Positions 37,153 through 45,609 of a stretch of 64,000 nucleotides of DNA are shown piece after piece. The notes beneath the pieces are model-generated. The model was not told the DNA's origin. It saw nothing but the letters and a program-made list of their open reading frames with translations, and searched no databases. The DNA comes from Tunturiibacter gelidiferens (lineage in GTDB: Bacteria; Acidobacteriota; Terriglobia; Terriglobales; Acidobacteriaceae). The stretch spans positions 124,001 through 188,000 of the forward strand of contig NZ_JACHEB010000003.1 in the NCBI RefSeq assembly GCF_014201335.1. Reading direction: 5' to 3'. Numbering within the stretch: position 1 is the first letter of the stretch; every line of letters begins with the position of its first letter. The position numbers were made by a program, and so were the translations under genes.

Positions 37153-37242
37153 CATTCCATGCTTCGAGGGGCGGCGAAGCTGCCGCCTCTCGTTTCTTTT
37201 GCGCTCAAAAATCGCGCAGGAAGACACCGCTTCGGTTTCTCC
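36690..37242 (+). repeat. Duplicated ParB-tail segment, copy 2
   Basis: Direct repeat of 10430-10977. The last shared bases are CGCTTCGGTTTCTCC at 37242; immediately beyond this the group II intron 3' end begins in this copy, while copy 1 continues CTGCAACCC. The match includes the terminator. Confidence 0.85.
37170..37200 (+). terminator. Rho-independent-type terminator after ParB fragment 2
   Basis: GGCGGC (37170-37175) pairs with GCCGCC (37182-37187) over a six-base loop and is followed by TCTCGTTTCTTTT. Same position as the hairpin after fragment 1, with a different loop. Confidence 0.72.
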
Positions 37243-37500
37243 GTCGGGTAAGACAGCGGCATCTCTGCCGCTGCCTCCCCTAAGAACCGGACATGACAGT
37301 TTCCCGTCATCCGGCTCAAGCCTTGGGTAAGCCCTGCACGAAGCAGAGCCGGTCACAACACACGAGCGTTAGCGATTGCTGCCTTTCTTGAGACCCTTAC
37401 GAGTCACGAAGTAGCTGCGCCAGTTCGGATCGAACGGATTTGCATTCGATCTCACTTTGATGTGCCGCACGATTGGAGTCTTGGTGGGATTTACCAGCCA
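37243..37500 (-). mobile_element. Group II intron, 3' remnant (maturase tail, domains V and VI)
   Basis: On the minus strand, 37284-37317 folds as a 34-nt domain V: GAGCCGGATGACGGGAAAC then TGTCATGTCCGGTTC, with the AGC triad and a GAAA tetraloop. A domain VI hairpin (GGCAGCGGCA with TGCCGCTGTC) follows, and the intron should end CTTACCCGAC at 37243. Upstream, 37378-37500 encodes a maturase-like tail (VRHIKVRSNANPFDPNWRSY) followed by a stop. Most of the intron is absent, replaced by the IS91-type remnant at about 37500. The downstream exon is the ParB-repeat end, whose unspliced partner is copy 1. Confidence 0.78.
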
Positions 37501-37889
37501 AGCCACCATCGCCCGCGAACGTGGCGCGTGGCGGCACTGGAGCGGAACAGCAGTCCATAGATCAAACGCTTGTTCTGGAGTGCGAGCGGTGCCAGTTCAC
37601 GCGGGAGCGTGAACACCGCATGGACGTAGCGGGGGGGCAGCAGCTCGCGTTCGCGCTGCTGAAGCCAGCGGATGCGGGCGTTGCCCTGGCACTTCGGGCA
37701 GTGCCGGTTACGGCACGAGTTATAGGAGATGGCGGTATGACCGCAACTGGAGCACCGATCGCGATGGCCACCGAGAGCAGCTGTGCGGCATCGCGTGATC
37801 GCCAGCAGTACCTTCTCATGCTGTCCGTTGATCCACTTGCGACTGCGTTCGATGAAACCCTGCCCTGCGTGGCGAACGATGTCGGCCAT
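37491..37889 (-). pseudogene. IS91-family transposase, C-terminally truncated
   Basis: The N-terminal part of an IS91/IS801-type Y2 transposase: MADIVRHAGQGFIERSR, a zinc-binding domain (DRCSSCGH..NSCRNRHCPKC), LLPPRYVHAVFTLP and LIYGLLFRSSAAT. Homology stops there, before the catalytic HUH/Tyr region. The remaining frame ends at 37491 in intron sequence. It follows the tyrosine recombinase by 17 bases, the usual pairing for this IS91 subgroup. Confidence 0.88.
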
Positions 37890-37906
37890 CTCCAGCGGAG
37901 ACCGGC

Positions 37907-38791
37907 TTATACGCTGCGTATCGCTTCTCCCGATGTCGCGAGCTGAAGCATGTCGAGCGGACTTGCTGTTGCGCTCAGATGCTTCTTGGAGAGGTGCAGA
38001 TAGATCGTGGCCTCTTCAAGATCTCGATGCCCAAGAAGGATCTGAATCGTGCGCAGATCAGCTCCTGCCTCAAGCAGATGCGTCGCGAAGCAGTGGCGCA
38101 GGGTATGCGGATGGATGTGCTTATGCTCCAGGCCGGCGCGAACAGCGGCCTCTCGACACGCCGTCCACAGCACCTTGGTCGTGATCGGCCGTCTCGACGT
38201 GTGCCATCGGTTGCCGGGAAACAGCCACTCGCTCGGCTTGTGCCGAAGCCCGCGCCAGTAAGTTCGCAGTGCTTCAAGCAGCGCCTGACTCAACATCACA
38301 TCCCGGTCCTTGCGTCCCTTGCCTCCGCGGATGTGAACCACCATCCGTTGGCTGTCGATGTCGGTCACCTTCAGCCGAGCCACTTCTGCCCGTCGTGCCC
38401 CCGTGGCATAAAGCGTCATAAGCAGGATGCGTTGGAACGGCGTCTCGGTCGCATCGATCAGTCGCGCGACTTCCTGCTGGTTGAGGATCTCGGGAAGGTG
38501 GAACACCTTCTTCGGATACGGTGTCTCGGCAACGCTCCATCCTCGCTTCAACACCTGGATGTAGAGGAAACGCAACGCTGCCAACCGCTGCGTGACCGTG
38601 TTGGGAGCCAGCTTCCAGGTGCGGAACATCGCAGCCTGATACTGGCGGATGTGATCCGGGCCAAGCTTGTCCGGCGCACAATGAAAATGACGAGCAAAGT
38701 GCTCGACGGTGCGGATGTAGGCGCGAATCGTGGACGGAGCGTAGTTGCGCCGCTCCAACTCTTCCAGCATGATCTGACGTAGATGGGTCAC
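37907..38791 (-). CDS. Tyrosine recombinase of an IS91-type element
   Basis: A 294-residue integrase: an N-terminal SAM-like domain (APSTIRAYIRTVEHFARHF), then catalytic blocks with Arg in ATGARRAEVARLKVTD, Lys in GGKGRKDRD, HTLRHCFATHLLEAG (His-x-x-Arg) and LLGHRDLEEATIYLHL with the Tyr. All catalytic residues are present. It accompanies the truncated transposase downstream and probably entered as part of the same element. Confidence 0.93.
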   Translation of the reverse strand: MTHLRQIMLEELERRNYAPSTIRAYIRTVEHFARHFHCAPDKLGPDHIRQYQAAMFRTWKLAPNTVTQRLAALRFLYIQVLKRGWSVAETPYPKKVFHLPEILNQQEVARLIDATETPFQRILLMTLYATGARRAEVARLKVTDIDSQRMVVHIRGGKGRKDRDVMLSQALLEALRTYWRGLRHKPSEWLFPGNRWHTSRRPITTKVLWTACREAAVRAGLEHKHIHPHTLRHCFATHLLEAGADLRTIQILLGHRDLEEATIYLHLSKKHLSATASPLDMLQLATSGEAIRSV

Positions 38792-38999
38792 AGAGAATCC
38801 TCCTTCTCTGCGACAAACGCTAGATCATCACCTCAACCGCTCGCCCAGCGCACGCGAATGCGTCCGCCGCACAGCGGCTTCGTTCAAAGTCGGCTTTTCG
38901 CCAGCGACCGCCAAATGAAGAAAGTGGATTTCTGGAGAAATAAGATTTAACCGTGGCACATGCGAAGAAACAGGGGCAGGATACTGGAGTGAACCCCTG

Positions 39000-39809
39000 T
39001 CATCGGTCCCTGCCTAACACTGCAGGGGATCTTCCGCGTCTTAGCCAGAAATTGATCATCAGAGAGTCTTCGTGGTTCTCCACGAAATGACTCCATCCCG
39101 CAGGCACATAGAGCAGATCGCCCGCACGCTGCGTGATGGAGATCGGTGTAGCCTTCGAGAACTCCGGGAAGCGCGTCGCATCCGGAGACTTTGCGTTAAC
39201 CATGCTGACTCCGAAGTCTGGAAGTGCATTCGGGTTCGGATGAATCATGTATAGATAAGGAAAATCGGCTGGCGGATAGAGGAGCCATTCTTTGGCACCG
39301 AAGTATGCGAACGAGAAGTTGTCCGGGATGTCCTTGTGCAGAGCAGTCACCGTTCCCTTCTTACCCATCCACATCCGTGGCTCATTGAAAAAATACTCAG
39401 GGTAGAAAATCGGAAAAGAGACACCGAGATCCCGCGCCATCTCGACGGGTATCACGGTGCCGGCGGCATAGGCCGTCCCGGCATCGTTTACCTGCATGAA
39501 GTGTTCCCCAATGAAATTTCTTAGGGGCATCTCTTCTTCGCGGCGATTCAGGTAGCTACCTGGATCAGCCATATTGCCGAAACGGACGTTCACGGTCTGA
39601 TCGCCGTAGGCCCCTTGCAGCAGACCTAAGATCTCCGCTTCAGAGAACTTTAACGCACCCAGCCGCAGCAGAAAAGGCATAGAGCGCGCTGCATACTCTT
39701 TCGAAAACGCCTCGTCACTCAGAGAATCAAGAACGTCCAGGGCGGCGAGGCGAGGCATCTCACAGGTAGCCTCACATATCTGGGGAAACCAAACAACAGG
39801 ACTGTCCAT
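39000..39809 (-). CDS. JmjC/cupin-like protein, probable 2-oxoglutarate/Fe(II) dioxygenase
   Basis: The 269-residue protein has a jelly-roll with MWMGKKGTVTALHKDIPDNF (HxD iron ligands) and a second His in YVPAGWSHFVENHEDSL, as in cupin-8/JmjC hydroxylases. Conserved W..NFW residues near the end agree. GGAG precedes the ATG. Its substrate is unknown; it lies alone between mobile elements and may be a passenger. Confidence 0.85.
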   Translation of the reverse strand: MDSPVVWFPQICEATCEMPRLAALDVLDSLSDEAFSKEYAARSMPFLLRLGALKFSEAEILGLLQGAYGDQTVNVRFGNMADPGSYLNRREEEMPLRNFIGEHFMQVNDAGTAYAAGTVIPVEMARDLGVSFPIFYPEYFFNEPRMWMGKKGTVTALHKDIPDNFSFAYFGAKEWLLYPPADFPYLYMIHPNPNALPDFGVSMVNAKSPDATRFPEFSKATPISITQRAGDLLYVPAGWSHFVENHEDSLMINFWLRRGRSPAVLGRDR

Positions 39810-40162
39810 CTATCTACTCCTACACATTTTTAGAATAGATCCTGGACGACTCCAGCCCGGTCTAAAGTAGAACAATCAGTGCGAGAATGTCGGTGGCTTT
39901 GGCGTCTTCTATGCAGTCTCGACCGGTTCACGGGACGGGCTCGAATATGGCTTGCCGTGTTCGAAAATCCTCACGCGCTGCCGGTGAGCAAGCTGCCGCC
40001 TTCCGTGCTGAAGTCCGACGGTGCAGCATGGCATGCCAACCGCCGCACTATCACTTCCGCCGGATTCCTTCCTGCACGCGGCTAATCGGTACCGATATGT
40101 CGGCTTGTGTTTACCAATGGCGATCTCGACTGGCGAGTACAGGGCGATGCACTCATCGAGGA
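39810..40162. other. Intergenic region with no recognised gene
   Basis: About 350 bases between the JmjC gene and the IS481-type pseudogene. Short frames here lack family similarity. It may be debris from earlier insertions. Confidence 0.4.
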
Positions 40163-41327
40163 TCAGACGACTCTTCGTGCCGCTCTGAAACGAAGCTCTT
40201 CCGCATTTAGATCTCCGACCTCCAGGTCTCGAAAGTAAACTCTGTAGAACCCTGGTGTGGTTAGCTCAAGTGCGAGCTCTTCGAAGCGGAATACTTCGCT
40301 GATGAAAATTCTGGTCTTGTGCCAGCTGATGTCGCCACTGTTATTCACTTTTCGCAGAAGAAGCCCCTTTGGGGTATGTGAACTCCGGCAATTTGCGTGG
40401 CAGTGAGACAGAACTGGGGTGATAGAGACTGGCCGGAACTGCGTTCTTCAGGCCCTCATGTGGGCGCTCGTTATTGAAGACGTAGCGAAAATTATCGAAG
40501 CGGCTCTGCTGTGCACGAAGAGATGATGCAGGCGGTTTCGTCGTGTCCTCCTTCAGCGTGCGATGCATGCGCTCGTGGCGACCGTTCTGTTGCGGTCTGC
40601 CTGCCTGAATCCGTTCGTGAACAATCCCCAGCTTCATCCAGCCGAGCGCGAGTTTCGAAAGTCCCATGAGCCCCGTGCCCGCGAACGGCGCGCCGTTGTC
40701 GGTCCTGATTCGAGCTGGCATTCCGTACTCCCGCATAGCTGCTTCACAGATCGCTCGAACCTGGCTAAGGTCTATACGCGAGACGATCTGGCAACGAATC
40801 AAATAACGGCTGTACGCATCGGTGATCGTAAACGGATCGCATCTCTTGCCGTCGCCCGTTACGAAGTAGCCTTTGAAATCCATACACCACAGCTGATTGG
40901 GTCCCGTGACCGTTGAGAACGGCTCTGAGCAAGGCGTGATGCGTTTTCTTTCTTCTGTGGACTCGTCAAGCCCGCTCGGCTAAGGATGTCTCCGAATGTG
41001 CTAGCTGCAGGCCACACCAGTTCTGGCTGTAACATTTCCAGCCTTGCCTTGAGTTTGCGTGCGCCCCAAGACGGATGCTTGGCACGGAGCACGAGAATAG
41101 CGTTCTCCATCGGCTCAAGGGTTGCGTGCGAACAAGTATGCGGGCCGGCGACTGCGATCCACGAGCCCTTCTGGCCCGGTCTCGTTGTAACGGTTGATCC
41201 AGCGGTAGGCCGTTGGACGTGAAATTCCATACGCGCGACACAGGTCCGCCACTGACATCTCTTCCTTCTGATAACTCGATAAAAACTGCAAACGTTGATC
41301 CAAGATACAACTCTCTTTCCAGGGCAT
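40163..41327 (-). pseudogene. IS481-family transposase with three frameshifts
   Basis: The gene reads as one IS481 transposase over three breaks. Part 1 (41327-41115) has MPWKESCILDQRLQFLSSY and VADLCRAYGISRPTAYRW. Part 2 holds PSWGARKLKARLE. Part 3 (to 40341) has the DDE core: WCMDFKGYFVTGDGKRCDPF, IRTDNGAPF and GRPQQNGRHERMHRTL. Part 4 to 40163 has NNSGDISWHKTRIFISEV, the usual beta-barrel tail. The breaks lie near 41115-41135, 40940-40955 and 40367, each one base. Confidence 0.85.
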
Positions 41328-41515
41328 ACACCATCGTCATGTGTCACCCAAACGGGGCGTGTCCGTTACCGTCGCGCTTCGCTGTAAGCCATGTCTCCGG
41401 TCTATTTCGTAACGCAAGTGCTAAGTACGCTCAGGGTGAGCGCCCCGATCACGCGGCGCGAGCGGTATCCCTAATCTTCCGTGATATTGCTCGTGATTTC
41501 GGGCTTTATAGTGAA

Positions 41516-42229
41516 TCACCCAAATAAACAAGGGGCAGGCGGTTCATCTATCCATGGTTCGCAAAGCTCTGGACCTGTGTTTCTGACATTGCCTACCTTG
41601 GGGTCTACTCGCCACGCTTCTAAGGACACAAGAGATGGTCTCAAAAGGTCTGTGGGTGGTCTAGCGAGGTCAACTGGGGCTAACCATTTCTCATAGTCCT
41701 CGGGGCGCAGAATGACGGGCATTCTCGTATGGATAGGTTCCATGATCTCGTTAGGGTCTGTCGTGATGATGGTGAATGTCTCAAGGGCTGTCTTGCCGAT
41801 GGGATCATTCCAACTCTCCCATAGACCTGCCATGCCGAAAAGCTTGCGGTCAGTCCGCGCTATCGCCCATGACTGAGTTTTCTTGCGCTGGGCGTCTAAC
41901 GCCTGCCACTCATAGAACCAGTCGGCGGGGACTATGCAGTGCCGTCTCTTGAAGGCCTCACGGAAGGTTGGCAGAGTGGCGACGGTCTCTGCTCTGGCGC
42001 TGGTTGATTTGAAAGCTGCCTTGTCATCCTTCGAGAAGAAGGGAATCAGTCCCCACCGCATGAGCGTCAGTTCGCGGTCGCCTTCCTCATCGAGTCTCAC
42101 CACCGGAAGGAACGTACTCGGCGCCACGTTATAGTTTGGCGCCAGGACGACCTTGGGGTCCACCTTCTTCGCGTAGAACGCTGTGGCGATGGCCTGCTTA
42201 TCCGACCTTAACCCGTATCGACCACACAT
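41516..42229 (-). CDS. SRAP-domain protein (HMCES/YedK family), second copy
   Basis: Catalytic Cys2 is present in MCGRYGLRS, as are the NARSE-equivalent STSARAETV block and the His in PIHTRMPVIL. The 237-residue length is typical. It is the last gene of a minus-strand run of small genes divergent from Ku, and its ATG abuts the stop of the preceding Rmf-like gene. Unlike the SRAP at 2441, it lacks a ligase neighbour. The two differ strongly in sequence, so they are not a recent duplication. Confidence 0.93.
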   Translation of the reverse strand: MCGRYGLRSDKQAIATAFYAKKVDPKVVLAPNYNVAPSTFLPVVRLDEEGDRELTLMRWGLIPFFSKDDKAAFKSTSARAETVATLPTFREAFKRRHCIVPADWFYEWQALDAQRKKTQSWAIARTDRKLFGMAGLWESWNDPIGKTALETFTIITTDPNEIMEPIHTRMPVILRPEDYEKWLAPVDLARPPTDLLRPSLVSLEAWRVDPKVGNVRNTGPELCEPWIDEPPAPCLFG

Positions 42230-42505
42230 TTACTCCTGCGCCTCCGCCCAACCACTTTGCCACGCCTCGCTTTTGGTGTCGTCGTTCTGCCCACCCTTCT
42301 GCCCGCACTCGAAGCCCTTGTCGTAGTCGGCAACTTCCTCGTCGGTATGCTGGCGCAGCATGAATGGTTCTGCGTCTAGGGTTTCATCTACCGTGGCCAC
42401 CTTTTTGAGGTCCGTTCGTTCGACAACAGCCTCACCACTGAGGCCTCCTTCGCTGTATATTTCTGACGTACGTTGAGGCAGCATTGCATCCTTTGTAGAT
42501 TTCAT
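42230..42505 (-). CDS. Small protein with Rmf/CrpP-like C-terminus
   Basis: The 91-residue protein ends DYDKGFECGQKGGQNDDTKS and then AWQSGWAEAQE. This pattern, an A/DYxxGFxxGxxG...AWxxGWxEAQ, resembles ribosome modulation factor and CrpP-like folds. The N-terminus is disordered-looking. It directly precedes the SRAP gene. GAGGTG precedes its ATG. Function unknown; ribosome- or nucleic-acid-associated binding is inference. Confidence 0.6.
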   Translation of the reverse strand: MKSTKDAMLPQRTSEIYSEGGLSGEAVVERTDLKKVATVDETLDAEPFMLRQHTDEEVADYDKGFECGQKGGQNDDTKSEAWQSGWAEAQE

Positions 42506-42604
42506 CTCACACCTCGTTGCAGTTATCGCATCCTTCGCCGTGCTTCACGAGACCCATGTAATAGGCGGTTAGGTCTGTGATGCGATCTGACGGCTCCTCG
42601 GTGC

Positions 42605-42721
42605 CTAGACGGTTGACCCCTCTCCACAACTGATAAGAAACGCCTGAGCCAGCATCATCCCCTGTTCACAGGCTGGCATCTCTTCCAGTTTCCAAAGTGC
42701 AAGTAAGGCTTTGTTGTCCAT
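42605..42721 (-). CDS. 38-residue protein of unknown function
   Basis: MDNKALLALWKLEEMPACEQ and a Cys-containing tail. Its ATG overlaps the upstream gene's TAA by one base (TAATG), suggesting translational coupling. No family recognised. Confidence 0.4.
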   Translation of the reverse strand: MDNKALLALWKLEEMPACEQGMMLAQAFLISCGEGSTV

Positions 42722-42945
42722 TAGCGTGTCCCATGCTTCGACGAGAAGAACCGCACGACCTTGGTCAGGAAGCCACCACGTCTCTGCGCGCATTCAGCGT
42801 CAAGCTCTCTCATGCGTTTATTGAACCGGCGCATCTCTTTCGCGTGCGCTTCAGCCCTGAGATGCGCCTCTACCGAGCCACGGTCGTCTCGATCTCCGAA
42901 TCCTATCGGCTTGTACTGCTTCGTGAATTTGATCTCGCGTGACAC
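42721..42945 (-). CDS. Small basic protein of unknown function
   Basis: About 74 residues, highly charged and helical (HLRAEAHAKEMRRFNKRMRE), with a basic C-terminus (FLTKVVRFFSSKHGTR). GGAGGAACAA precedes a GTG at 42945; the open frame extends to a TTG at 42957. It belongs to the coupled minus-strand run upstream of SRAP. Confidence 0.5.
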   Translation of the reverse strand: MSREIKFTKQYKPIGFGDRDDRGSVEAHLRAEAHAKEMRRFNKRMRELDAECAQRRGGFLTKVVRFFSSKHGTR

Positions 42946-42959
42946 TTGTTCCTCCAACT

Positions 42960-43229
42960 TTATTGAATTCGTCCGTGGTTCTTGCCGATTAGCTTGTCGT
43001 ATTGAAATTCGCTGAGTTCCAGAATGACACCTCCGCCACCGTTCCTGACGGCGTGTTCGAAGTTGTTCTTGCTCGACAAATCTGTAAGTGCTTTCCCGCG
43101 CTGAGCGAGTTCACGAATCTTCTCCGCGTCGGTGAAGCGTAACGTGCGGACACGTTGCTGGGTGAACTGGTTCGTGAAGTCACAGGTCCATCGCTTGTCA
43201 AAGGTGAAACGCATGTAGACGTAAGGCAT
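42960..43229 (-). CDS. Protein of unknown function
   Basis: An 89-residue protein starting MPYVYMRFTFDKRWTCDF, with a central charged region and a hydrophobic ending. Its ATG overlaps the stop of the upstream gene by one base (TGATG). No family recognised; the coupling suggests a real gene. Confidence 0.5.
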   Translation of the reverse strand: MPYVYMRFTFDKRWTCDFTNQFTQQRVRTLRFTDAEKIRELAQRGKALTDLSSKNNFEHAVRNGGGGVILELSEFQYDKLIGKNHGRIQ

Positions 43230-43510
43230 CAATGCACCTTCTCCATCGCCTTCGGCATCATGCGGAAGACGCGGCTGTAGATGTCGTGTGCAAGTTCGAT
43301 AGACTCCCCGACCGCGACGCCGATTGGGATCACGCGCACGTTCACTTGGTTCTGCCGCGCTAGGCGCAATCCCGCGATGATGCAGGCTCCGAGGTAGATC
43401 AGGTTTCGGTTCGGGCGAGGCAGGTGGGAGTCCGGATCGAACATGAAAATAGGGTAGGCGAAGACAAGGCGAAAGTCACTTTGGAAGTCGGAAATCTTTG
43501 GTAATTGCAC
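43229..43510 (-). CDS. Protein of unknown function, first of the SRAP run
   Basis: The 93-residue frame reads MQLPKISDFQSDFRLVFAYP, with a middle segment LIYLGACIIAGLRLARQNQVNV. It starts at a GTG (43510) with no clear ribosome-binding site; the ATG at 43444 is an alternative. It is divergent from Ku, 58 bases apart. Confidence 0.45.
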   Translation of the reverse strand: MQLPKISDFQSDFRLVFAYPIFMFDPDSHLPRPNRNLIYLGACIIAGLRLARQNQVNVRVIPIGVAVGESIELAHDIYSRVFRMMPKAMEKVH

Positions 43511-43568
43511 TGGATTTGAGGCAGTTAGTACGGTGTAATAGGAATCCCACTAGTAAGTAGGAGTGCTC

Positions 43569-44498
43569 ATGCCTCGTCCGTATTGGTCTGGTCGTATCCA
43601 GGTTTCCCTTGTTTCGTTCGGCGTTCAGCTCTTCACAGCAACCGAGTCGAAGAGTGCCATCTCCTTCCATCAGATCAGCCGAAGCACGGGAGAGCGGGTC
43701 CGCCATCAGAAGGTGCTCGAATCGTCCGTCGAAAAGTACAGCGATGGCCCAGCCGTTCCTGTCGAGAAGGATGAGATCGTGAAGGGCTATGAGTACCAGA
43801 AGGGACAGTACGTCATCATCGAGCCGAGTGAGCTTGAGAACCTCAAGGTGCCGTCGAAGCACGCCATCGAAGTCACTCAGTTTGTAGAAACCCACGAGCT
43901 GCTCCCCGAGTACATCGAGAAGCCATACTTCGTCGTCCCCGAAAAGGACAGCGTCGAGGCGTTCACGGTCATCAGGAAAGCTCTCCAAAAGACAGGGCGC
44001 GTAGCAATTGGCAAGGTCTCATTTTCAGGTCGTGAGAATATCGTCGCGGTGCGTGCGGCAGGCGAGGGTGAGACTGGTGGCATGATGGCCTACACACTGC
44101 GCTCGGCGAACGAGCTTCGTTCTTCACAAGAATACTTTCGCGACATCAAGCCAGCCGAGGTGAATGAAGAGTCGCTCGAACTCGCCGAGAGCCTGATCGC
44201 AAAGCGGTCTTCGAAGCTCGACCTCTCTAAGTTCGAAGACGGCTACGAGGTCGCGGTGAAGGAATTGGTAGATGCCAAGTTGAAGCATCTGCCAATACCG
44301 AAGGATGAAGGGTCGCAGCCCTCACGTGGCAACGTCGTGAACCTGATGGACGCGTTGCGAAAGAGCATCGGCGGCGACGAGGCCCAGGTCGGGAAAGCTA
44401 CCAAGAAGCCCGCAGCCAGTGTGAAACCAGACACCAAGAAGGGAATTGGCCTCGTGAAGACTCCGACCAAGCCGGCGTCGAAGCGGAAGACGGCCTAA
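43569..44498 (+). CDS. ku: Ku-type DNA end-binding protein for non-homologous end joining
   Basis: A 309-residue bacterial Ku homodimer protein. The N-terminus PRPYWSGRIQVSLVSFGVQL and the middle segments VVPEKDSVEAFTVIRKAL, GKVSFSGRENIVAVRA and LRSANELRSSQEYF are family hallmarks. A lysine-rich C-terminal tail (KKPAASVKPDTKKG..) should bind DNA and help recruit LigD. The ATG at 43569 is chosen over the GTG at 43563 as MPRPYWSG is the usual start. LigD is not adjacent here; a ligase-domain gene lies at 1483-2436. Confidence 0.95.
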   Translation: MPRPYWSGRIQVSLVSFGVQLFTATESKSAISFHQISRSTGERVRHQKVLESSVEKYSDGPAVPVEKDEIVKGYEYQKGQYVIIEPSELENLKVPSKHAIEVTQFVETHELLPEYIEKPYFVVPEKDSVEAFTVIRKALQKTGRVAIGKVSFSGRENIVAVRAAGEGETGGMMAYTLRSANELRSSQEYFRDIKPAEVNEESLELAESLIAKRSSKLDLSKFEDGYEVAVKELVDAKLKHLPIPKDEGSQPSRGNVVNLMDALRKSIGGDEAQVGKATKKPAASVKPDTKKGIGLVKTPTKPASKRKTA

Positions 44499-44585
44499 GT
44501 ACTCGTGAGTTGAGCACCCGGTCGCCGGCGATCGAGTGCGCTTTGTCGTCACCTAAGTCCTGCCATGAAGGGTCTTAAGGCCTAA

Positions 44586-44900
44586 TCAGCCGTCGCGTTT
44601 CAGGAACTTCCTTGTCGCTTCTGACGGGGTATATATCTCACCATCGATCAACATTCGCCCCGTGTACGAGCCGCCGCGTCCGGCAAATTCCCAGGCAACG
44701 TCGTGTCCATCACGAGCTAGCTTGGCCCATTTGGTCTTCTTAGCGGCATTCTGTTCTAGCCAGAAATGGCCATCGTCATCCACAAAAGAACGCAGTTGCG
44801 CATGGCCGATCAGCTCGGTCCAGGTCGACATATCTTTCAGTGTCTGCGCCACACCTGGATAATAAGGGGCGGAGAGGGATCTCGCCAGCCAGCCCGTCAT
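44586..44900 (-). CDS. Small protein of unknown function
   Basis: About 104 residues starting MTGWLARSLSAPYYPGVA, with a compact C-terminal part (DDDGHFWLEQNAAKKTKWAK, YTGRMLIDGEIYTP, KFLKRD). No recognised domain. It is convergent with Ku. The start is uncertain. Confidence 0.5.
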   Translation of the reverse strand: MTGWLARSLSAPYYPGVAQTLKDMSTWTELIGHAQLRSFVDDDGHFWLEQNAAKKTKWAKLARDGHDVAWEFAGRGGSYTGRMLIDGEIYTPSEATRKFLKRDG

Positions 44901-45107
44901 TTGGGATCTTGGTAAACACCGCCGGATAATGGTTCGAACACCGGATGCAGGATGGAAGGATTGAATCGAGGAAAGCAACGAGTATGCCGGGTTGTTTGGG
45001 TGCGGTTGGCTATTTGGTGACGCCGGTTAAGTTGGTTTGTGCGCTTATCTCGATATCCCTCTACAATTCGTGACTGCATAACAACATAAAAATTGAGGGG
45101 TTCGAGA

Positions 45108-45215
45108 ATGGCTGAAAAAACGATGGTGGATAAAGCGGGTGAGACCGTTGGCGTGGGAATAGCAATGGCGTCAGACGTAGCGGGGGCCATCAAAACAGCG
45201 ATTGGCACTGGGTGA
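45108..45215 (+). CDS. 35-residue protein of unknown function
   Basis: The frame reads MAEKTMVDKAGETVGVGIAM and ends IKTAIGTG. GAGGGG lies 9 bases before the ATG. Its stop overlaps the GTG of the histone-like gene (GTGA), so the two seem coupled. It may carry a short amphipathic helix; otherwise nothing is known to me. Confidence 0.5.
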   Translation: MAEKTMVDKAGETVGVGIAMASDVAGAIKTAIGTG

Positions 45216-45451
45216 CCACCGTGACCGAGGTTCTAAAGTCGACACCCGCAAAGAAGCAAGCGAAGAAAATTGTTCCGAAAAAGGCCACTAAAAAGACATC
45301 TCCCAAAAAGGCCGCGAAGAAAGTCGTGACAACGAAGCAAGCGAAGAAGGCACCCGCAAAGAAGGTCGCTAAAAAGGCTGTGGCCTCGGCTAAGAGAGTT
45401 GCGAAAAAAGCGGTAAAGAAGGTTGCAAAGAAGACGGATCGACGGCGGTGA
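45212..45451 (+). CDS. Histone H1-like lysine/alanine-rich protein
   Basis: A 79-residue protein almost wholly made of K, A, P, T and V, with repeated AKK and PKK units (KAAKKVVTTKQAKKAPAKKV). The GTG start overlaps the preceding stop. Such proteins bind DNA non-specifically, as AlgP and HC1-type proteins do. Its role here is likely nucleoid packing; this is inference. Confidence 0.7.
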   Translation: MTTVTEVLKSTPAKKQAKKIVPKKATKKTSPKKAAKKVVTTKQAKKAPAKKVAKKAVASAKRVAKKAVKKVAKKTDRRR

Positions 45452-45609
45452 CAACGGGGAACATCTCGAGTCGCTCATCGATGAGGGCTTGACCCCCGAC
45501 ATGCGATCAAAACTGCCATCGTTGAGTATCTCCATGCAATGCGATCAAGGAAGTGCGCCCCTGTACACTTCCCAATTGCGGCACTAACTGCCTATTGAGG
45601 TAATACGTA

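Noticed and set aside
37160..37200. A tRNA-like hairpin after ParB fragment 2
   Set aside because: Only one stem followed by a T-rich tail; it fits a terminator and has no cloverleaf or anticodon arm.
41516..42229. The two SRAP genes as a recent duplication
   Set aside because: They share only family motifs; length, neighbours and most residues differ.
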